Part shown: positions 1-7,700 of the stretch, one piece after another
Layout: every line of letters begins with the position of its first letter
Position numbering within the stretch: the stretch's first letter is position 1
Notes under the pieces: model-generated
The model's input: the letters and a program-made list of their open reading frames with translations, nothing else
Database searches by the model: none
Told to the model about the DNA's origin: nothing
Assembly (NCBI GenBank): GCA_011390565.1
Contig: JAABSC010000012.1
Coordinates: forward strand, 1-61,922
Reading direction: 5' to 3'
Length of the DNA stretch: 61,922 bases
Origin: Thioalkalivibrio paradoxus
Lineage (GTDB): Bacteria > Pseudomonadota > Gammaproteobacteria > Ectothiorhodospirales > Ectothiorhodospiraceae
Made by a program: the position numbers and the translations under genes

Positions 1-3
1 CTT

Positions 4-69
4 CAGGGACAGGGACAGGGACAGGAACCGTGACAGCGGCAGCGGCATCGGTAATGGTAACGGTTTCCG
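4..69. repeat. degenerate hexanucleotide array abutting the adhesin start
   Basis: The first 66 bases read as eleven consecutive 6-mers. The first three are identical CAGGGA units, followed by progressively diverged ones (CAGGAA, CCGTGA, CAGCGG, CAGCGG, CATCGG, TAATGG, TAACGG, TTTCCG), and the array ends exactly at the adhesin ATG. The array may continue left of the window. It occupies the place where promoter and ribosome-binding site should lie, and no good Shine-Dalgarno is visible. One frame through it ends with TGA at 31-33, so it might also be the tail of an upstream gene. Confidence 0.6.
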
Positions 70-2526
70 ATGGCAGACGTGATTGCGAAAGTAACGGTGG
101 TTTCCGGCAACGTGACGGTTCGGGACGCGGAAGGAGATGTCCGTACCGTGGAGGTTGGTGACGAGATTCGCGCGGGTGACGTGCTGATCCCGGCGGGCGG
201 TGTCGTCACGCTGGAATTCACGGACGGGACGCCGATGGCCGTGTTCGGTCAGGACGAGGTGACCGTCACCGAGGATATGGCGGAAGGCGCCGCCGCAGGC
301 CCGGACGCGGCCGCGGTTGCTCCGGCGACGGTCGAGGACATCATTGCGGCCCTGGAGGCTGGCGAGGATCTCGACGCCCTGCTCGAGGCCACGGCTGCCG
401 GCACGGGCGGTGCTGGTGGTGAGGGAGGTGGCAGCAGTTTCGTGATGCTGAGCCGGATTGACGAGGGCGTCGTCCCCGTCGGGTACGCCTTCGGTCGCTT
501 CGCGGCGCTGCCTCCTGAAATCGAGGCTCAGCTCGACACCGTTGAAACCGTCGAAACCGAAGGTGAGTTTCCTCCCGGTCCGCCATTCACGCCTCCGGGG
601 CCGCCTGGGTTCACCCCTCCGGGGTTGACCGCGGACGATGACGATGGGGATGACGATGACGATATCGTTCTGACCCTCCCGCAGAATACGTTCATCGCCA
701 ACGAAGCCGGTCTCTCCGCGATCGCCAGCCTTGGGCTTGCCGGGGAAGAGATCTCCATTCTTGCTGCCGACTTGGCCGGTGAAGAGGTCGATTCTGCGTA
801 TGTGACCGGAGTGGCATCCAACGGCGTCGTGTTCAATGTGACGTCCGGCGGGCAATTGCTCGTCTACGTGGCGAACGAGTCCGGAGGTGTCGACGCCTAC
901 CTCGAGGCGGATCTCGAGGACGGCGAGCCGAAAGAGGGTGCGGAACCCGTATTCTCGGTTACTCCCAACGGCGACGGAACGTATACCACGACCATGAATG
1001 GGACGGTCGATGCGTATACCGAGACCGAAACCACCGAAGGTGAGCCCAGTCTGGGCACAGTGGATTTCGATGGAACCAGCGTTCAGCTGGTCACATTCTC
1101 CTACACGGGAGGAGGCAACACCCAGAGCGGCAAGGAATTCGCGCTCTACAGCGGTGATCCTGATTCTCCTGAAGATGGGGACTGGAAGCTCGACTTCAGT
1201 GCCGAGACCGGACAGAACGGCACAGTCGACCAGGTGAACTGGTCCAATCAGGGTATTGGGGCCGGCAGCAACCTGATCAATGCCGACGACAACCTCAAGG
1301 TCGAGGTTTACCAGTGGGACCCGGACGTCGGTACTGATGGGGATTGGGTGTTGACTGAAGTCGAGTCACTGACCATCCAGTTCGACCAGCTCGACGCGGC
1401 CAAGGGCAAGAACCCCGCTGAGATCGCGCTGATGGACCTGTTCGATTCTGACGGTCTAGTGGGTGACGATCAGTACACGGGGACCACCTTGGGTGCGGGT
1501 CGGGACGAGCTCTATACCGTCACCTCTGGAGATGGTTTCCATACCATCATCTTCAGCCTCGAGATGGAAAGTGGTACGCCGCGGACCTCCGACGGCTACC
1601 GGATCAAGAGCTTCACGATCGAGGAGGAGGGCGATCCAGCTGCGACCGTGGAGGTTGTGCGGACGTATACGACAACGACGTCGTACTACGATTTCACGAT
1701 ACCGTTCACCGCTTCGGACGGTGACGAGTCCGTGGATTTCCACGTGAGCTTTGACGCCAATGATGACGGTGTGATGCATGCGGTAGACACCGGTACCGCG
1801 GTTGAGGTGGTGGAGACCACCACCGGTACCGAGACGATCACCTACGTAGTGCCGGAGAGTTATCTCAACAACGATGGAACGGATTGGCTTGCCGGGGACG
1901 ACGGCGCGAGCTTCTTGGAATACTACTTCGGGGGCGGTGATGGCGATCCTGACGAACTTGATGTCGTCGATTCGGATATTGACGAATCCACCAGCACCGA
2001 GTATCTGCTGATCGAAACGGACTTCGAGGACCTGCCGGGAGACTACACCGACAGCGACGTCATGCTGGCTGGGGATGAAGGCCCACTGTATCCGCCGCCG
2101 GAACTCCAGGAGCCTGGAGAAGATGAGTTCTCAGGTACGGGCAGCGATTACCACCTGTACGGCGGTTCCGGGGATGACGTGCTCATCGGTGGAGCCGGTG
2201 AGGACTACCTGGTCGGTGGTGACGGGGACGACCTCCTGTTCGGTGCCGACGGCGACGATACGCTGGTTGGCGGTGACGGGGTCGACGTGCTCGTAGGTGG
2301 TGAGGGCGAGGACGTCCTCGAAGGTGGCGAGGATGGTGATCTGGAGTACGAGGATCTCGTGCCCGAGGGTGAACTTTCGATTGCCAATGACGAAGGAAAC
2401 CTCGTCGTTTCCGAAACCGGGGAGGACCCGCCGAAGGAAACCGTCGTGGACAGTGCCGGGGCGATCGAGGACGTGATCAGCGAGTTGATCACGACCCCGG
2501 ATCCGCCGGAGGATCCGGATCCGTAA
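70..2526 (+). CDS. LapA-like RTX adhesin with LapG-cleavable retention module
   Basis: 818 residues. Residues 1-70 resemble the N-terminal retention module of LapA-type giant adhesins. A TAAG motif at 108-111, followed by a Gly-rich stretch, matches the di-alanine site cut by LapG proteases. Residues about 165-200 are a Pro-rich then Asp-rich linker. About 200-690 is acidic beta-rich sequence of no family I recognise. About 696-755 contains RTX nonapeptide repeats (GGxGxDxLx type), expected to bind calcium, followed by an acidic Pro-rich tail. By family knowledge it would be secreted by a type I system and held in the outer-membrane channel until LapG cuts it. lapD, lapG and a lapE-like gene lie 2-7 kb downstream. 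It is very short for the family and lacks long tandem Ig-like repeats. A stop codon at 58-60 rules out an earlier in-frame start. Confidence 0.82.
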   Translation: MADVIAKVTVVSGNVTVRDAEGDVRTVEVGDEIRAGDVLIPAGGVVTLEFTDGTPMAVFGQDEVTVTEDMAEGAAAGPDAAAVAPATVEDIIAALEAGEDLDALLEATAAGTGGAGGEGGGSSFVMLSRIDEGVVPVGYAFGRFAALPPEIEAQLDTVETVETEGEFPPGPPFTPPGPPGFTPPGLTADDDDGDDDDDIVLTLPQNTFIANEAGLSAIASLGLAGEEISILAADLAGEEVDSAYVTGVASNGVVFNVTSGGQLLVYVANESGGVDAYLEADLEDGEPKEGAEPVFSVTPNGDGTYTTTMNGTVDAYTETETTEGEPSLGTVDFDGTSVQLVTFSYTGGGNTQSGKEFALYSGDPDSPEDGDWKLDFSAETGQNGTVDQVNWSNQGIGAGSNLINADDNLKVEVYQWDPDVGTDGDWVLTEVESLTIQFDQLDAAKGKNPAEIALMDLFDSDGLVGDDQYTGTTLGAGRDELYTVTSGDGFHTIIFSLEMESGTPRTSDGYRIKSFTIEEEGDPAATVEVVRTYTTTTSYYDFTIPFTASDGDESVDFHVSFDANDDGVMHAVDTGTAVEVVETTTGTETITYVVPESYLNNDGTDWLAGDDGASFLEYYFGGGDGDPDELDVVDSDIDESTSTEYLLIETDFEDLPGDYTDSDVMLAGDEGPLYPPPELQEPGEDEFSGTGSDYHLYGGSGDDVLIGGAGEDYLVGGDGDDLLFGADGDDTLVGGDGVDVLVGGEGEDVLEGGEDGDLEYEDLVPEGELSIANDEGNLVVSETGEDPPKETVVDSAGAIEDVISELITTPDPPEDPDP

Positions 2527-2540
2527 GCCAGTCTGCGCTT

Positions 2541-2580
2541 GGCCCGCATTGCGTGGTTATGGCAATGCGGGCCGATTTTT
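2541..2580 (+). terminator. intrinsic terminator of the adhesin gene
   Basis: A perfect 12-bp stem (GGCCCGCATTGC at 2541-2552 with GCAATGCGGGCC at 2562-2573) and 9-nt loop is followed by GATTTTT. It begins 15 bases after the adhesin stop codon. Confidence 0.9.
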
Positions 2581-2596
2581 CCCCCAGTCCGTCGCA

Positions 2597-2606
2597 GGAC
2601 ACCCAC
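2597..2606 (+). repeat. GGACACCCAC motif, single upstream copy
   Basis: An isolated copy of the 10-mer that recurs four times at 4191-4303, on the other side of the two toxin-antitoxin pairs. The same orientation is kept. Its class is unknown. Confidence 0.5.
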
Positions 2607-2782
2607 CGGGCTGACCTGGTCGGGGGTGGTGGCTAGGCTTTCGGGTGTCGATTCCATGGGTTCTTCGGGCCGGCCACTTTCATTGAACCACCACTGCGAC
2701 GGCGCTAACCTGCGCGGCAATACGATTCCACGGAAGGAGTCCCCGCATGACACAGCCACGCATCATTCTAGCCGGATCCCTT

Positions 2783-2811
2783 TTGACGGATTCCGTGATG
2801 CGGAATAGACT
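2783..2811 (+). promoter_or_regulatory. sigma-70-type promoter of higBA
   Basis: TTGACG (2783-2788), a 17-nt spacer and TAGACT (2806-2811). The predicted transcription start falls at or within a base or two of the GTG of higB at 2818, so the message would be leaderless or nearly so. Confidence 0.65.
2790..2806. promoter_or_regulatory. palindromic operator inside the higBA promoter
   Basis: ATTCCG (2790-2795), TGATG, CGGAAT (2801-2806): a perfect 6-bp inverted repeat filling the spacer between the -35 and -10 boxes. HigA-type antitoxins are known to autorepress by binding such palindromes, so this is the likely HigA site. Confidence 0.6.
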
Positions 2812-2817
2812 GTAGCC

Positions 2818-3096
2818 GTGATTCACTCTTTTGCCTGCGGTGACACGCGAAAGCTGTTCCAGAGTGAGTCGTTTCCGCGGTTTCGCGCCATTGAGCGCGT
2901 TGCACGACGCAAGCTGTTACAGCTGCATGCGGCTACCGAACTGACGTCGTTGCGTGTTCCGCCGGGAAACCGACTCGAGGTGCTGAAGGGTAATCGCAAG
3001 GGTCAGCACAGCATCCGGATCAACGACCAATGGCGGGTTTGCTTTGTCTGGAAAGACGACGGCGTGCATGCCGTTGCGATTGTGGATTACCACTGA
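2818..3096 (+). CDS. higB: HigB toxin (RelE superfamily mRNA interferase)
   Basis: 92 residues, the usual size of HigB/RelE-fold toxins that cut mRNA on the ribosome. The start (GTG, reading M-I-H-S-F) and the C-terminal pattern RINDQWRVCF...VDYH are typical of the HigB family. The toxin gene comes first and the antitoxin gene second, which is the normal higBA order, with a 9-bp gap between them. There is no Shine-Dalgarno ahead of the GTG; the promoter placement suggests leaderless translation. Its position between the adhesin and lap regulators indicates later insertion of the segment. Confidence 0.93.
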   Translation: MIHSFACGDTRKLFQSESFPRFRAIERVARRKLLQLHAATELTSLRVPPGNRLEVLKGNRKGQHSIRINDQWRVCFVWKDDGVHAVAIVDYH

Positions 3097-3105
3097 GAGA
3101 CGACC

Positions 3106-3411
3106 ATGGCCGAAATGCTCGACGAAATCCATCCTGGCGAAATACTGCTCGAGGAGTTCATGAAGCCCCTGGGCGTTACCGCGCGCCAGCTAGCGGCGGA
3201 TATCGACGTGCCGCCCAGCCGCATCAGCGAAATCGTTAACGCGCGCCGTCCGATCACCGCCGACACTGCTCTGCGTCTCGGATTGTTCTTCCAGATGGAG
3301 CCAAGGTTTTGGCTCAATCTGCAGACCGAATATGACCTCCGAGTCACTGAGCGTGCCGGAAAGGATCGAATTCAGGCCCGCATACGCGCATTCAACCCCG
3401 AGGCCGCATAG
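3106..3411 (+). CDS. higA: HigA antitoxin (XRE-family HTH)
   Basis: 101 residues with an XRE-type helix-turn-helix at about 22-75 (QLAADIDVPPSRISEIVNARR, then ITADTALRLG). The opening IHPGEILLEEFMKPLG is characteristic of HigA. It would neutralise HigB by direct binding and repress the operon through the palindrome at 2790-2806. GAGAG ahead of the ATG serves as ribosome-binding site. A GC-rich hairpin follows the stop, but it has no T-tract. Confidence 0.93.
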   Translation: MAEMLDEIHPGEILLEEFMKPLGVTARQLAADIDVPPSRISEIVNARRPITADTALRLGLFFQMEPRFWLNLQTEYDLRVTERAGKDRIQARIRAFNPEAA

Positions 3412-3484
3412 CCCGCCAGACCCGCTACATGCGGGGCGGGCCCATGCAAAGGAAGTTGCGCAGGAGCGTCATAGACCGGTACGA

Positions 3485-3494
3485 TTTGTACAAA
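3485..3494. promoter_or_regulatory. TTTGTACAAA palindrome, likely antitoxin operator
   Basis: A perfect 10-bp palindrome lies 21 bases before the antitoxin ATG. Its core TGTACA equals the hexamer recognised by YefM in the yefM-yoeB operator, which fits the Phd/YefM fold predicted for the following gene. Confidence 0.5.
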
Positions 3495-3514
3495 ATAAAC
3501 AAGGAAGCATCGAG

Positions 3515-3763
3515 ATGCGTACCGTGACGGCAAGTGAGGCGAAGCAGGGTTTGGCGGCCGTGATCGAGGCCGCGTCGCGAGAGCCCGTGATGATTCAGCG
3601 CCAGAAGCGCGACGTTGCCGTGGTGCTTTCTCCACGCGAGTATGAGCGCCTGGTGCGCCTGAATGTCGCTGAATTCCAGCGTTTCTGTGATCAGGTCGGC
3701 GCGGCTGCGGAGCGCGCTGGAGTGACCGAGGCGAAGCTGGCTGAACTACTTGCCGATGAATGA
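3515..3763 (+). CDS. Phd/YefM-family antitoxin
   Basis: 82 residues. The N-terminus MRTVTASEAKQGLAAVIEAA and the motif VMIQRQKRDVAVVLSPREYERL are characteristic of the Phd/YefM antitoxin fold, which binds operator DNA with its N-terminal part and the toxin with a flexible C-terminal tail. The ATG at 3515 follows AAGGAA. An in-frame extension to 3332 exists but overlaps higA and carries no family features. The stop overlaps the start of the next (toxin) gene by 8 bases, so the two are probably translationally coupled. Confidence 0.88.
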   Translation: MRTVTASEAKQGLAAVIEAASREPVMIQRQKRDVAVVLSPREYERLVRLNVAEFQRFCDQVGAAAERAGVTEAKLAELLADE

Positions 3764-4175
3764 TGGTTCGCTCTGGGTGTTGGATACCAACATCCTGATC
3801 AGCCGCCTGCTGGTGCCCACCGGAACGGCCGCAAAGGCTGTCGACTGCGCACTCTCCAAGGGAATACTTCTGGTGTCCGACGCGACCTTGGGCGAGTTGG
3901 CCGAGGTTCTTGCGCGACCCAAGTTCGATCCCTACGTAACCGTGGCCGATCGAGCGAATTTCATTCGGCTTTTGGGCGGTGTCTCACGCGTTGTCCCGAT
4001 CATCGCCCGGTTCTATGCTTGTCGGGACCCCAATGACGACAGGTTCCTCGATGTTGCAATCAACGGAGCCGCTCGTGCCCTGATCACCGGGGACCGCGAC
4101 CTTCTGGCACTGGACCCATTCCACGGCGTGCGCATCATCCCGCCAGCCGAATTCCTCCAGTGGTCTCTTGATTAG
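3756..4175 (+). CDS. PIN-domain toxin (putative endoribonuclease)
   Basis: 139 residues from ATG 3756 (TTG at 3750 is an alternative giving 141). It carries the PIN-fold pattern of acidic metal ligands: LDTN near the N-terminus, an E in TLGELAEVL, a D in RDPNDDRFLDVA and a D in ITGDRDLL. This layout matches the COG1569-type PIN toxins rather than VapC proper. It overlaps the Phd/YefM-like antitoxin by 8 bp, forming a type II toxin-antitoxin pair. The probable activity is metal-dependent RNA cleavage; the target is unknown. Confidence 0.88.
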   Translation: MNDGSLWVLDTNILISRLLVPTGTAAKAVDCALSKGILLVSDATLGELAEVLARPKFDPYVTVADRANFIRLLGGVSRVVPIIARFYACRDPNDDRFLDVAINGAARALITGDRDLLALDPFHGVRIIPPAEFLQWSLD

Positions 4176-4190
4176 ACCCCTCCTTTTCTG

Positions 4191-4303
4191 GGACACCCAC
4201 GCGGTTGGCCGGTCGGTTGTTTCTGGGACACCCACAGGGAGGACCCCAGGACACCCACCCAACGAAGGCCCGATATATGCCGGTTGTTTTCCAGGACACC
4301 CAC
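4191..4303 (+). repeat. cluster of four GGACACCCAC motifs
   Basis: Exact copies start at 4191, 4226, 4249 and 4294, all in one orientation. Two of them share a longer left context (CGGTTGTTT followed by C/T-rich bases). With the copy at 2597 they flank the toxin-antitoxin segment. Such short interspersed motifs are often left by REP-like or RAYT-mobilised sequences, but no transposase is present here, so their class is undetermined. Nothing else is recognised between 4176 and 4401. Confidence 0.55.
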
Positions 4304-4401
4304 GTGGCTGTTTCGCGGCGCTTCGCGGCAGCGGTTGAAACGGATGCGTATCTGTCCCATGCTGCCGTAACGGGGGTTGGCCCGGGCGGGGGGTGCCTGC
4401 G

Positions 4402-4728
4402 ATGTTCGTGCAACGGGATGCCAGTGGGGTCATCGTGGCGGTGAGCCAGGAGCCGGCGGAGGGATTTTCCGGGCCGATGGATGCTGCGGACCCGGAGCTT
4501 CGGCTTTTCCTCGATAACGTGGGAGTGTCCCCCGTCGATCCGCTGCGACAATCGGACCTCGAAGCCGTCCGTGTGCTCGAGGACCTGATCGATGTCCTGA
4601 TTGCGAAGGGCGTGGTCCGCTTCACCGACCTGCCGGAGCCGGCGCAGAACAAGCTGCTGCAACGCAAGAGCCTTCGTCAGAACTCGAGCGAGCTGACCCT
4701 GCTCGGTGAGGATGACGGGCTGATCTGA
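4402..4728 (+). CDS. conserved hypothetical ('tryptophan synthase subunit beta-like' family)
   Basis: 108 residues from ATG 4402 (GTG 4393 possible). The start MFVQRDASGVIVAV and the C-terminal VRFTDLPEPAQNKLLQRKSLRQ resemble a small gammaproteobacterial family that databases label tryptophan synthase beta-like without evidence of enzymatic function. It has no signal peptide, membrane segment or cysteine cluster. It is convergent with lapD, with a 23-bp gap. The real function is unknown. Confidence 0.65.
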   Translation: MFVQRDASGVIVAVSQEPAEGFSGPMDAADPELRLFLDNVGVSPVDPLRQSDLEAVRVLEDLIDVLIAKGVVRFTDLPEPAQNKLLQRKSLRQNSSELTLLGEDDGLI

Positions 4729-4751
4729 ACCCGCGCCGCCGTACCGCTCGC

Positions 4752-6671
4752 TTACTCGAAGGTGGTGACGCCGGGTCCGGTCACGCCGTCGAAACCCAGG
4801 CCGTCCAGCACATCCCGTTCCTCGTCGGTGCGCACGCCCTCGGCGATCACCATCACGCCGATCGAGTGACCCACGGTGCACAGGGTCCGCAACAGCGTCT
4901 GGTTTGCGGAATTGTTCGGGAGGTCGCGCACGAAGGAGGCATCGGCCTTCAGGTAGTCCAGGCCGATATCGTGCAGCTGGCCGATTTCCGCAAGTTGTTG
5001 GCCGACGTGCTCGATGCCCATCTTGCAGCGGTAGGCCTTGGCCGTGCTGCAGAGCTTCTTGTAACTCTCGAGGTGGCGGAATGCCATCGCCTCCGGCAAT
5101 TCGAGCCAGAGGTTGCGTGCCTCGTGCGGGTTCGCCCTGAGCTGTTCTTCGAGCCACCCGCAGAAGTCCCGTTCGATGACCGCGCCCACCGAGAGATTGA
5201 CGGCGACCGGCTTGCCCTTGTCCGCGATCTTGCGCAGGGCCAGCTCGACGACCTTCCTATCCAGTGCATAGGACATTTCGAGGCGGTTGATCCACGGCAG
5301 GAAGGTGCCGGCCGACATGGTTTCACCCTCCCAATCCAGCCGGACCGGGGCTTCCAGGTGGAGCAGCTTCCCGTGCATGTCGACGACGGGGAAAGCCGCC
5401 AGGGCGAAGCGGTCGTCCTGCACCGCCTGCGTGAGAATGCCGCGCCAGTGCTCCATCTGCTCGCGTACCGGCAGGGCCTGGACCTCGCCGACGAACGCGA
5501 CCTCGATCCGCGAGTCGCCCTCCTGATCCGCGAACTGCAAGGCGCCGTCCAGGCGGGTCATCAGGCTGCCGATGGTGTCGCCGTGGGCGTATACGGTGGC
5601 GGCGCACGGCAGGGTGACGTGCGCGTCCATGCTGTGTTTCTCCAGGACTTCCCGAAGTCCGTCCTGGGCTTCGCGGGCGACCTCGTCCGCTTCCAGGGCG
5701 CGCGGTGCCAGTACCGCGAAGTCGGAACCGTTCAGGCGTGACGCAGCCCAGCGGCTGTGCTGCGCGACGATCTGGTTCAGCGTGGTCCCGACGGAGGCGA
5801 GCAGGGCGTCGATCGCCTTGCGGCCGAAGTTCTTGTTCAGTTCCGCCAGTCCGTTGACGCGGATCAGCGTCATCGTGCCGGTGGCGTTGACATCGTCGCT
5901 CTGCAGCGTGGTGTCCAGCGTCTGCATGAACGGCTCGCGGTTCATCAGCCCGCTGACCTTGTCGATATGGGCTTCGCGCTGGAATTTCTCCAGCCTCGCC
6001 GCCTCCTGCTGCAGCACCGCCTTGATGCGTTCGGAAAGCGTATTCATGGCACCGACCACGCGCCGGAACTCCAGCGTATAAGGTTCGGGAATGGTGATGA
6101 AGCGGCGTTCGCCGATGGCTTCGGCCTGGTTCACCACGTCGTCCAGCGGGCGTACCGTGCGGCTCAGAAACAGGGTGCCCAGCAGGCCGATCAGGATGAC
6201 GCCGCCGGCAAAGATGATCGCGAGCTTGCGCGTGCCGTCCCAGAGCGCCTCGTAGGCGTAGCTGGTCTGGCTTTCCACGGTGAGAACGCCGTACTGCGAC
6301 CAGCCCTGGGAGATGTGCGCGACGCCGGGTTCGATGTCGAAGGCCATCATTCGAACGAACCACTGCGGCACACCCTCCGGATCGACGAGATTGCTGCGTT
6401 CCTGCATGACTTCGCCGCGTGGGTTCACGAGCCGGATCAGCCGGTAGTGCCCGGTGTCGAACTGCGCGGCCAGCGCCAGCTCGACCGTGGACTCGTCCTT
6501 CGGCAGCTGGGTCAGCGACAGCGCCAGCGAGGCGGCGTTGTCCACATTCTTGAGATGCAGTTGCTGCGACAGGTAGTTGTGCGCGGAGACCGTGCTGACC
6601 CCGACGCTGACCAGCAGCGACAGGAGCATGAGGATGGCGACCGCGATCCAGAGTTGAGTCTTCAGTGACAT
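4752..6671 (-). CDS. lapD: LapD-type c-di-GMP receptor controlling adhesin release
   Basis: 639 residues: a membrane helix (about 7-27), a periplasmic LapD/MoxY-N domain, a second helix (about 152-172), HAMP, then GGDEF and EAL domains. The GGDEF signature is degenerate (NGSDF) and the EAL motif reads LEAP, as expected for a receptor that binds rather than makes or cuts c-di-GMP. A GW pair (W124, in SQGWSQYG) corresponds to the loop Trp that contacts LapG in Pseudomonas LapD. When c-di-GMP is bound, LapD-type proteins sequester LapG. It lies 22 bp downstream of lapG in the same transcription unit. Confidence 0.92.
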   Translation of the reverse strand: MSLKTQLWIAVAILMLLSLLVSVGVSTVSAHNYLSQQLHLKNVDNAASLALSLTQLPKDESTVELALAAQFDTGHYRLIRLVNPRGEVMQERSNLVDPEGVPQWFVRMMAFDIEPGVAHISQGWSQYGVLTVESQTSYAYEALWDGTRKLAIIFAGGVILIGLLGTLFLSRTVRPLDDVVNQAEAIGERRFITIPEPYTLEFRRVVGAMNTLSERIKAVLQQEAARLEKFQREAHIDKVSGLMNREPFMQTLDTTLQSDDVNATGTMTLIRVNGLAELNKNFGRKAIDALLASVGTTLNQIVAQHSRWAASRLNGSDFAVLAPRALEADEVAREAQDGLREVLEKHSMDAHVTLPCAATVYAHGDTIGSLMTRLDGALQFADQEGDSRIEVAFVGEVQALPVREQMEHWRGILTQAVQDDRFALAAFPVVDMHGKLLHLEAPVRLDWEGETMSAGTFLPWINRLEMSYALDRKVVELALRKIADKGKPVAVNLSVGAVIERDFCGWLEEQLRANPHEARNLWLELPEAMAFRHLESYKKLCSTAKAYRCKMGIEHVGQQLAEIGQLHDIGLDYLKADASFVRDLPNNSANQTLLRTLCTVGHSIGVMVIAEGVRTDEERDVLDGLGFDGVTGPGVTTFE

Positions 6672-6693
6672 GGTCTTCGCTGCCCCTTGGAGT

Positions 6694-7461
6694 TTAACCG
6701 CCCGACGCGACCGGTCGGTTCAGGTTGATGCCGTCGGCCTGCATGCGTTCCAGCACGCCGCGCCAGTTGGAAAGCCGTGCGGTGGAGTCGCCGGCGGAGG
6801 TCGTCGCGCCGTCCGGCCACAGCCCCTGCGCATTGAAGCTGAACACGGGCGTCAGGTCGCTGCGCCGCGACGCTGGCCGGATATCGGAAATCATGTTGTC
6901 CAGAATCATCGGCTCGGCATCCTCCGTCGGATAGTAGCCGAGCACCATGTGCACTTCTGTCGCATTGCTTGCGGCTGCCCCCAGCTGGGCGTGAACGTAG
7001 AACAGGCGCAGCCGGGAGTCCGGGATCCCCAGCTTGCGCAGACTGGCGTACTTCGCGATGGCGTAGTCCTCGCAGTCGCCAGCGCCCTTGCCCAGGGTCT
7101 CCAGCGGCGTCGCCCAGTAGTCGTTCTGGTTCCACAGCTGCGGGTCGGTCATGTACCGGATATTGCGGTTGAAGAAATCGTTGATCTGCCGGATCTGGCG
7201 CCGCTCGTCGGCGGACGCGGCGCGTTCCAGAACGGTTTTCAGATCCTGGACGCGCGTTACGGCTTCGGCACCGTAGCGCTCGGCAGCCAGCCGTTCCAGT
7301 CGGGCGAAGTCGGACAGGCCCGCGTGGAGCCAGCCCACCAGGGACAGCAGCGCCAGCGCCGCGACGAGCACGGCGAAGGCTGCGCGGCGCCGCGTGGCGT
7401 CGGGTTCCCCCTCCGGTGAGGCGGGTGCCTTGCTGTGCGGGGAGAGCATGGCCAGAATCAT
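6694..7461 (-). CDS. lapG: LapG-type periplasmic cysteine protease
   Basis: 255 residues. An N-terminal membrane anchor (about 27-45) precedes the bacterial transglutaminase-like cysteine protease fold. The likely catalytic triad is C130 (GAGDCEDYA), H171 (EVHMVLGY) and D188 (MILDN). The acidic residues flanking the Cys match the calcium-binding positions of LapG. It would cut the adhesin at its TAAG site (residues 108-111) unless held by LapD. The start at 7461 is chosen as the first ATG; an ATG four codons later is possible. The gene is divergent from the tolC-family gene across a 239-bp region. Confidence 0.93.
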   Translation of the reverse strand: MILAMLSPHSKAPASPEGEPDATRRRAAFAVLVAALALLSLVGWLHAGLSDFARLERLAAERYGAEAVTRVQDLKTVLERAASADERRQIRQINDFFNRNIRYMTDPQLWNQNDYWATPLETLGKGAGDCEDYAIAKYASLRKLGIPDSRLRLFYVHAQLGAAASNATEVHMVLGYYPTEDAEPMILDNMISDIRPASRRSDLTPVFSFNAQGLWPDGATTSAGDSTARLSNWRGVLERMQADGINLNRPVASGG

Positions 7462-7700
7462 GCCTCACGGTGGTTGTAAGGGCTACGCCGAACCGTTTTC
7501 GCGCAGTTTCCATCGACAGGTGTTGATCTTTGTTAATGCTATAGTACAAAGTAATCGTACCCGATGGGCCTGACGGCTCCCATTGGGCTGGCTGTGTCCC
7601 TCCGGTTGCGGCGATTTGGCAGCTCCGGCATGAAAATACGGGGAACGGGCCGGGGTGGTGTCGTAGCGGGCGGTCCGAATTCACATGAGGGGTAAAACTG

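Larger units (their letters stand above)
2747..2815 (+). pseudogene. 22-codon ORF with strong SD, possible truncated gene start
   Basis: An ATG at 2747 is preceded by AAGGAG (2734-2739) at ideal spacing and opens a reading frame that begins MTQPRIILAGSLL and ends at TAG 2813-2815. The frame runs through the higBA promoter. The good ribosome-binding site suggests the beginning of a former gene whose remainder was replaced when the toxin-antitoxin segment arrived. It could instead be a short leader peptide or chance. No family is recognised. Confidence 0.3.
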
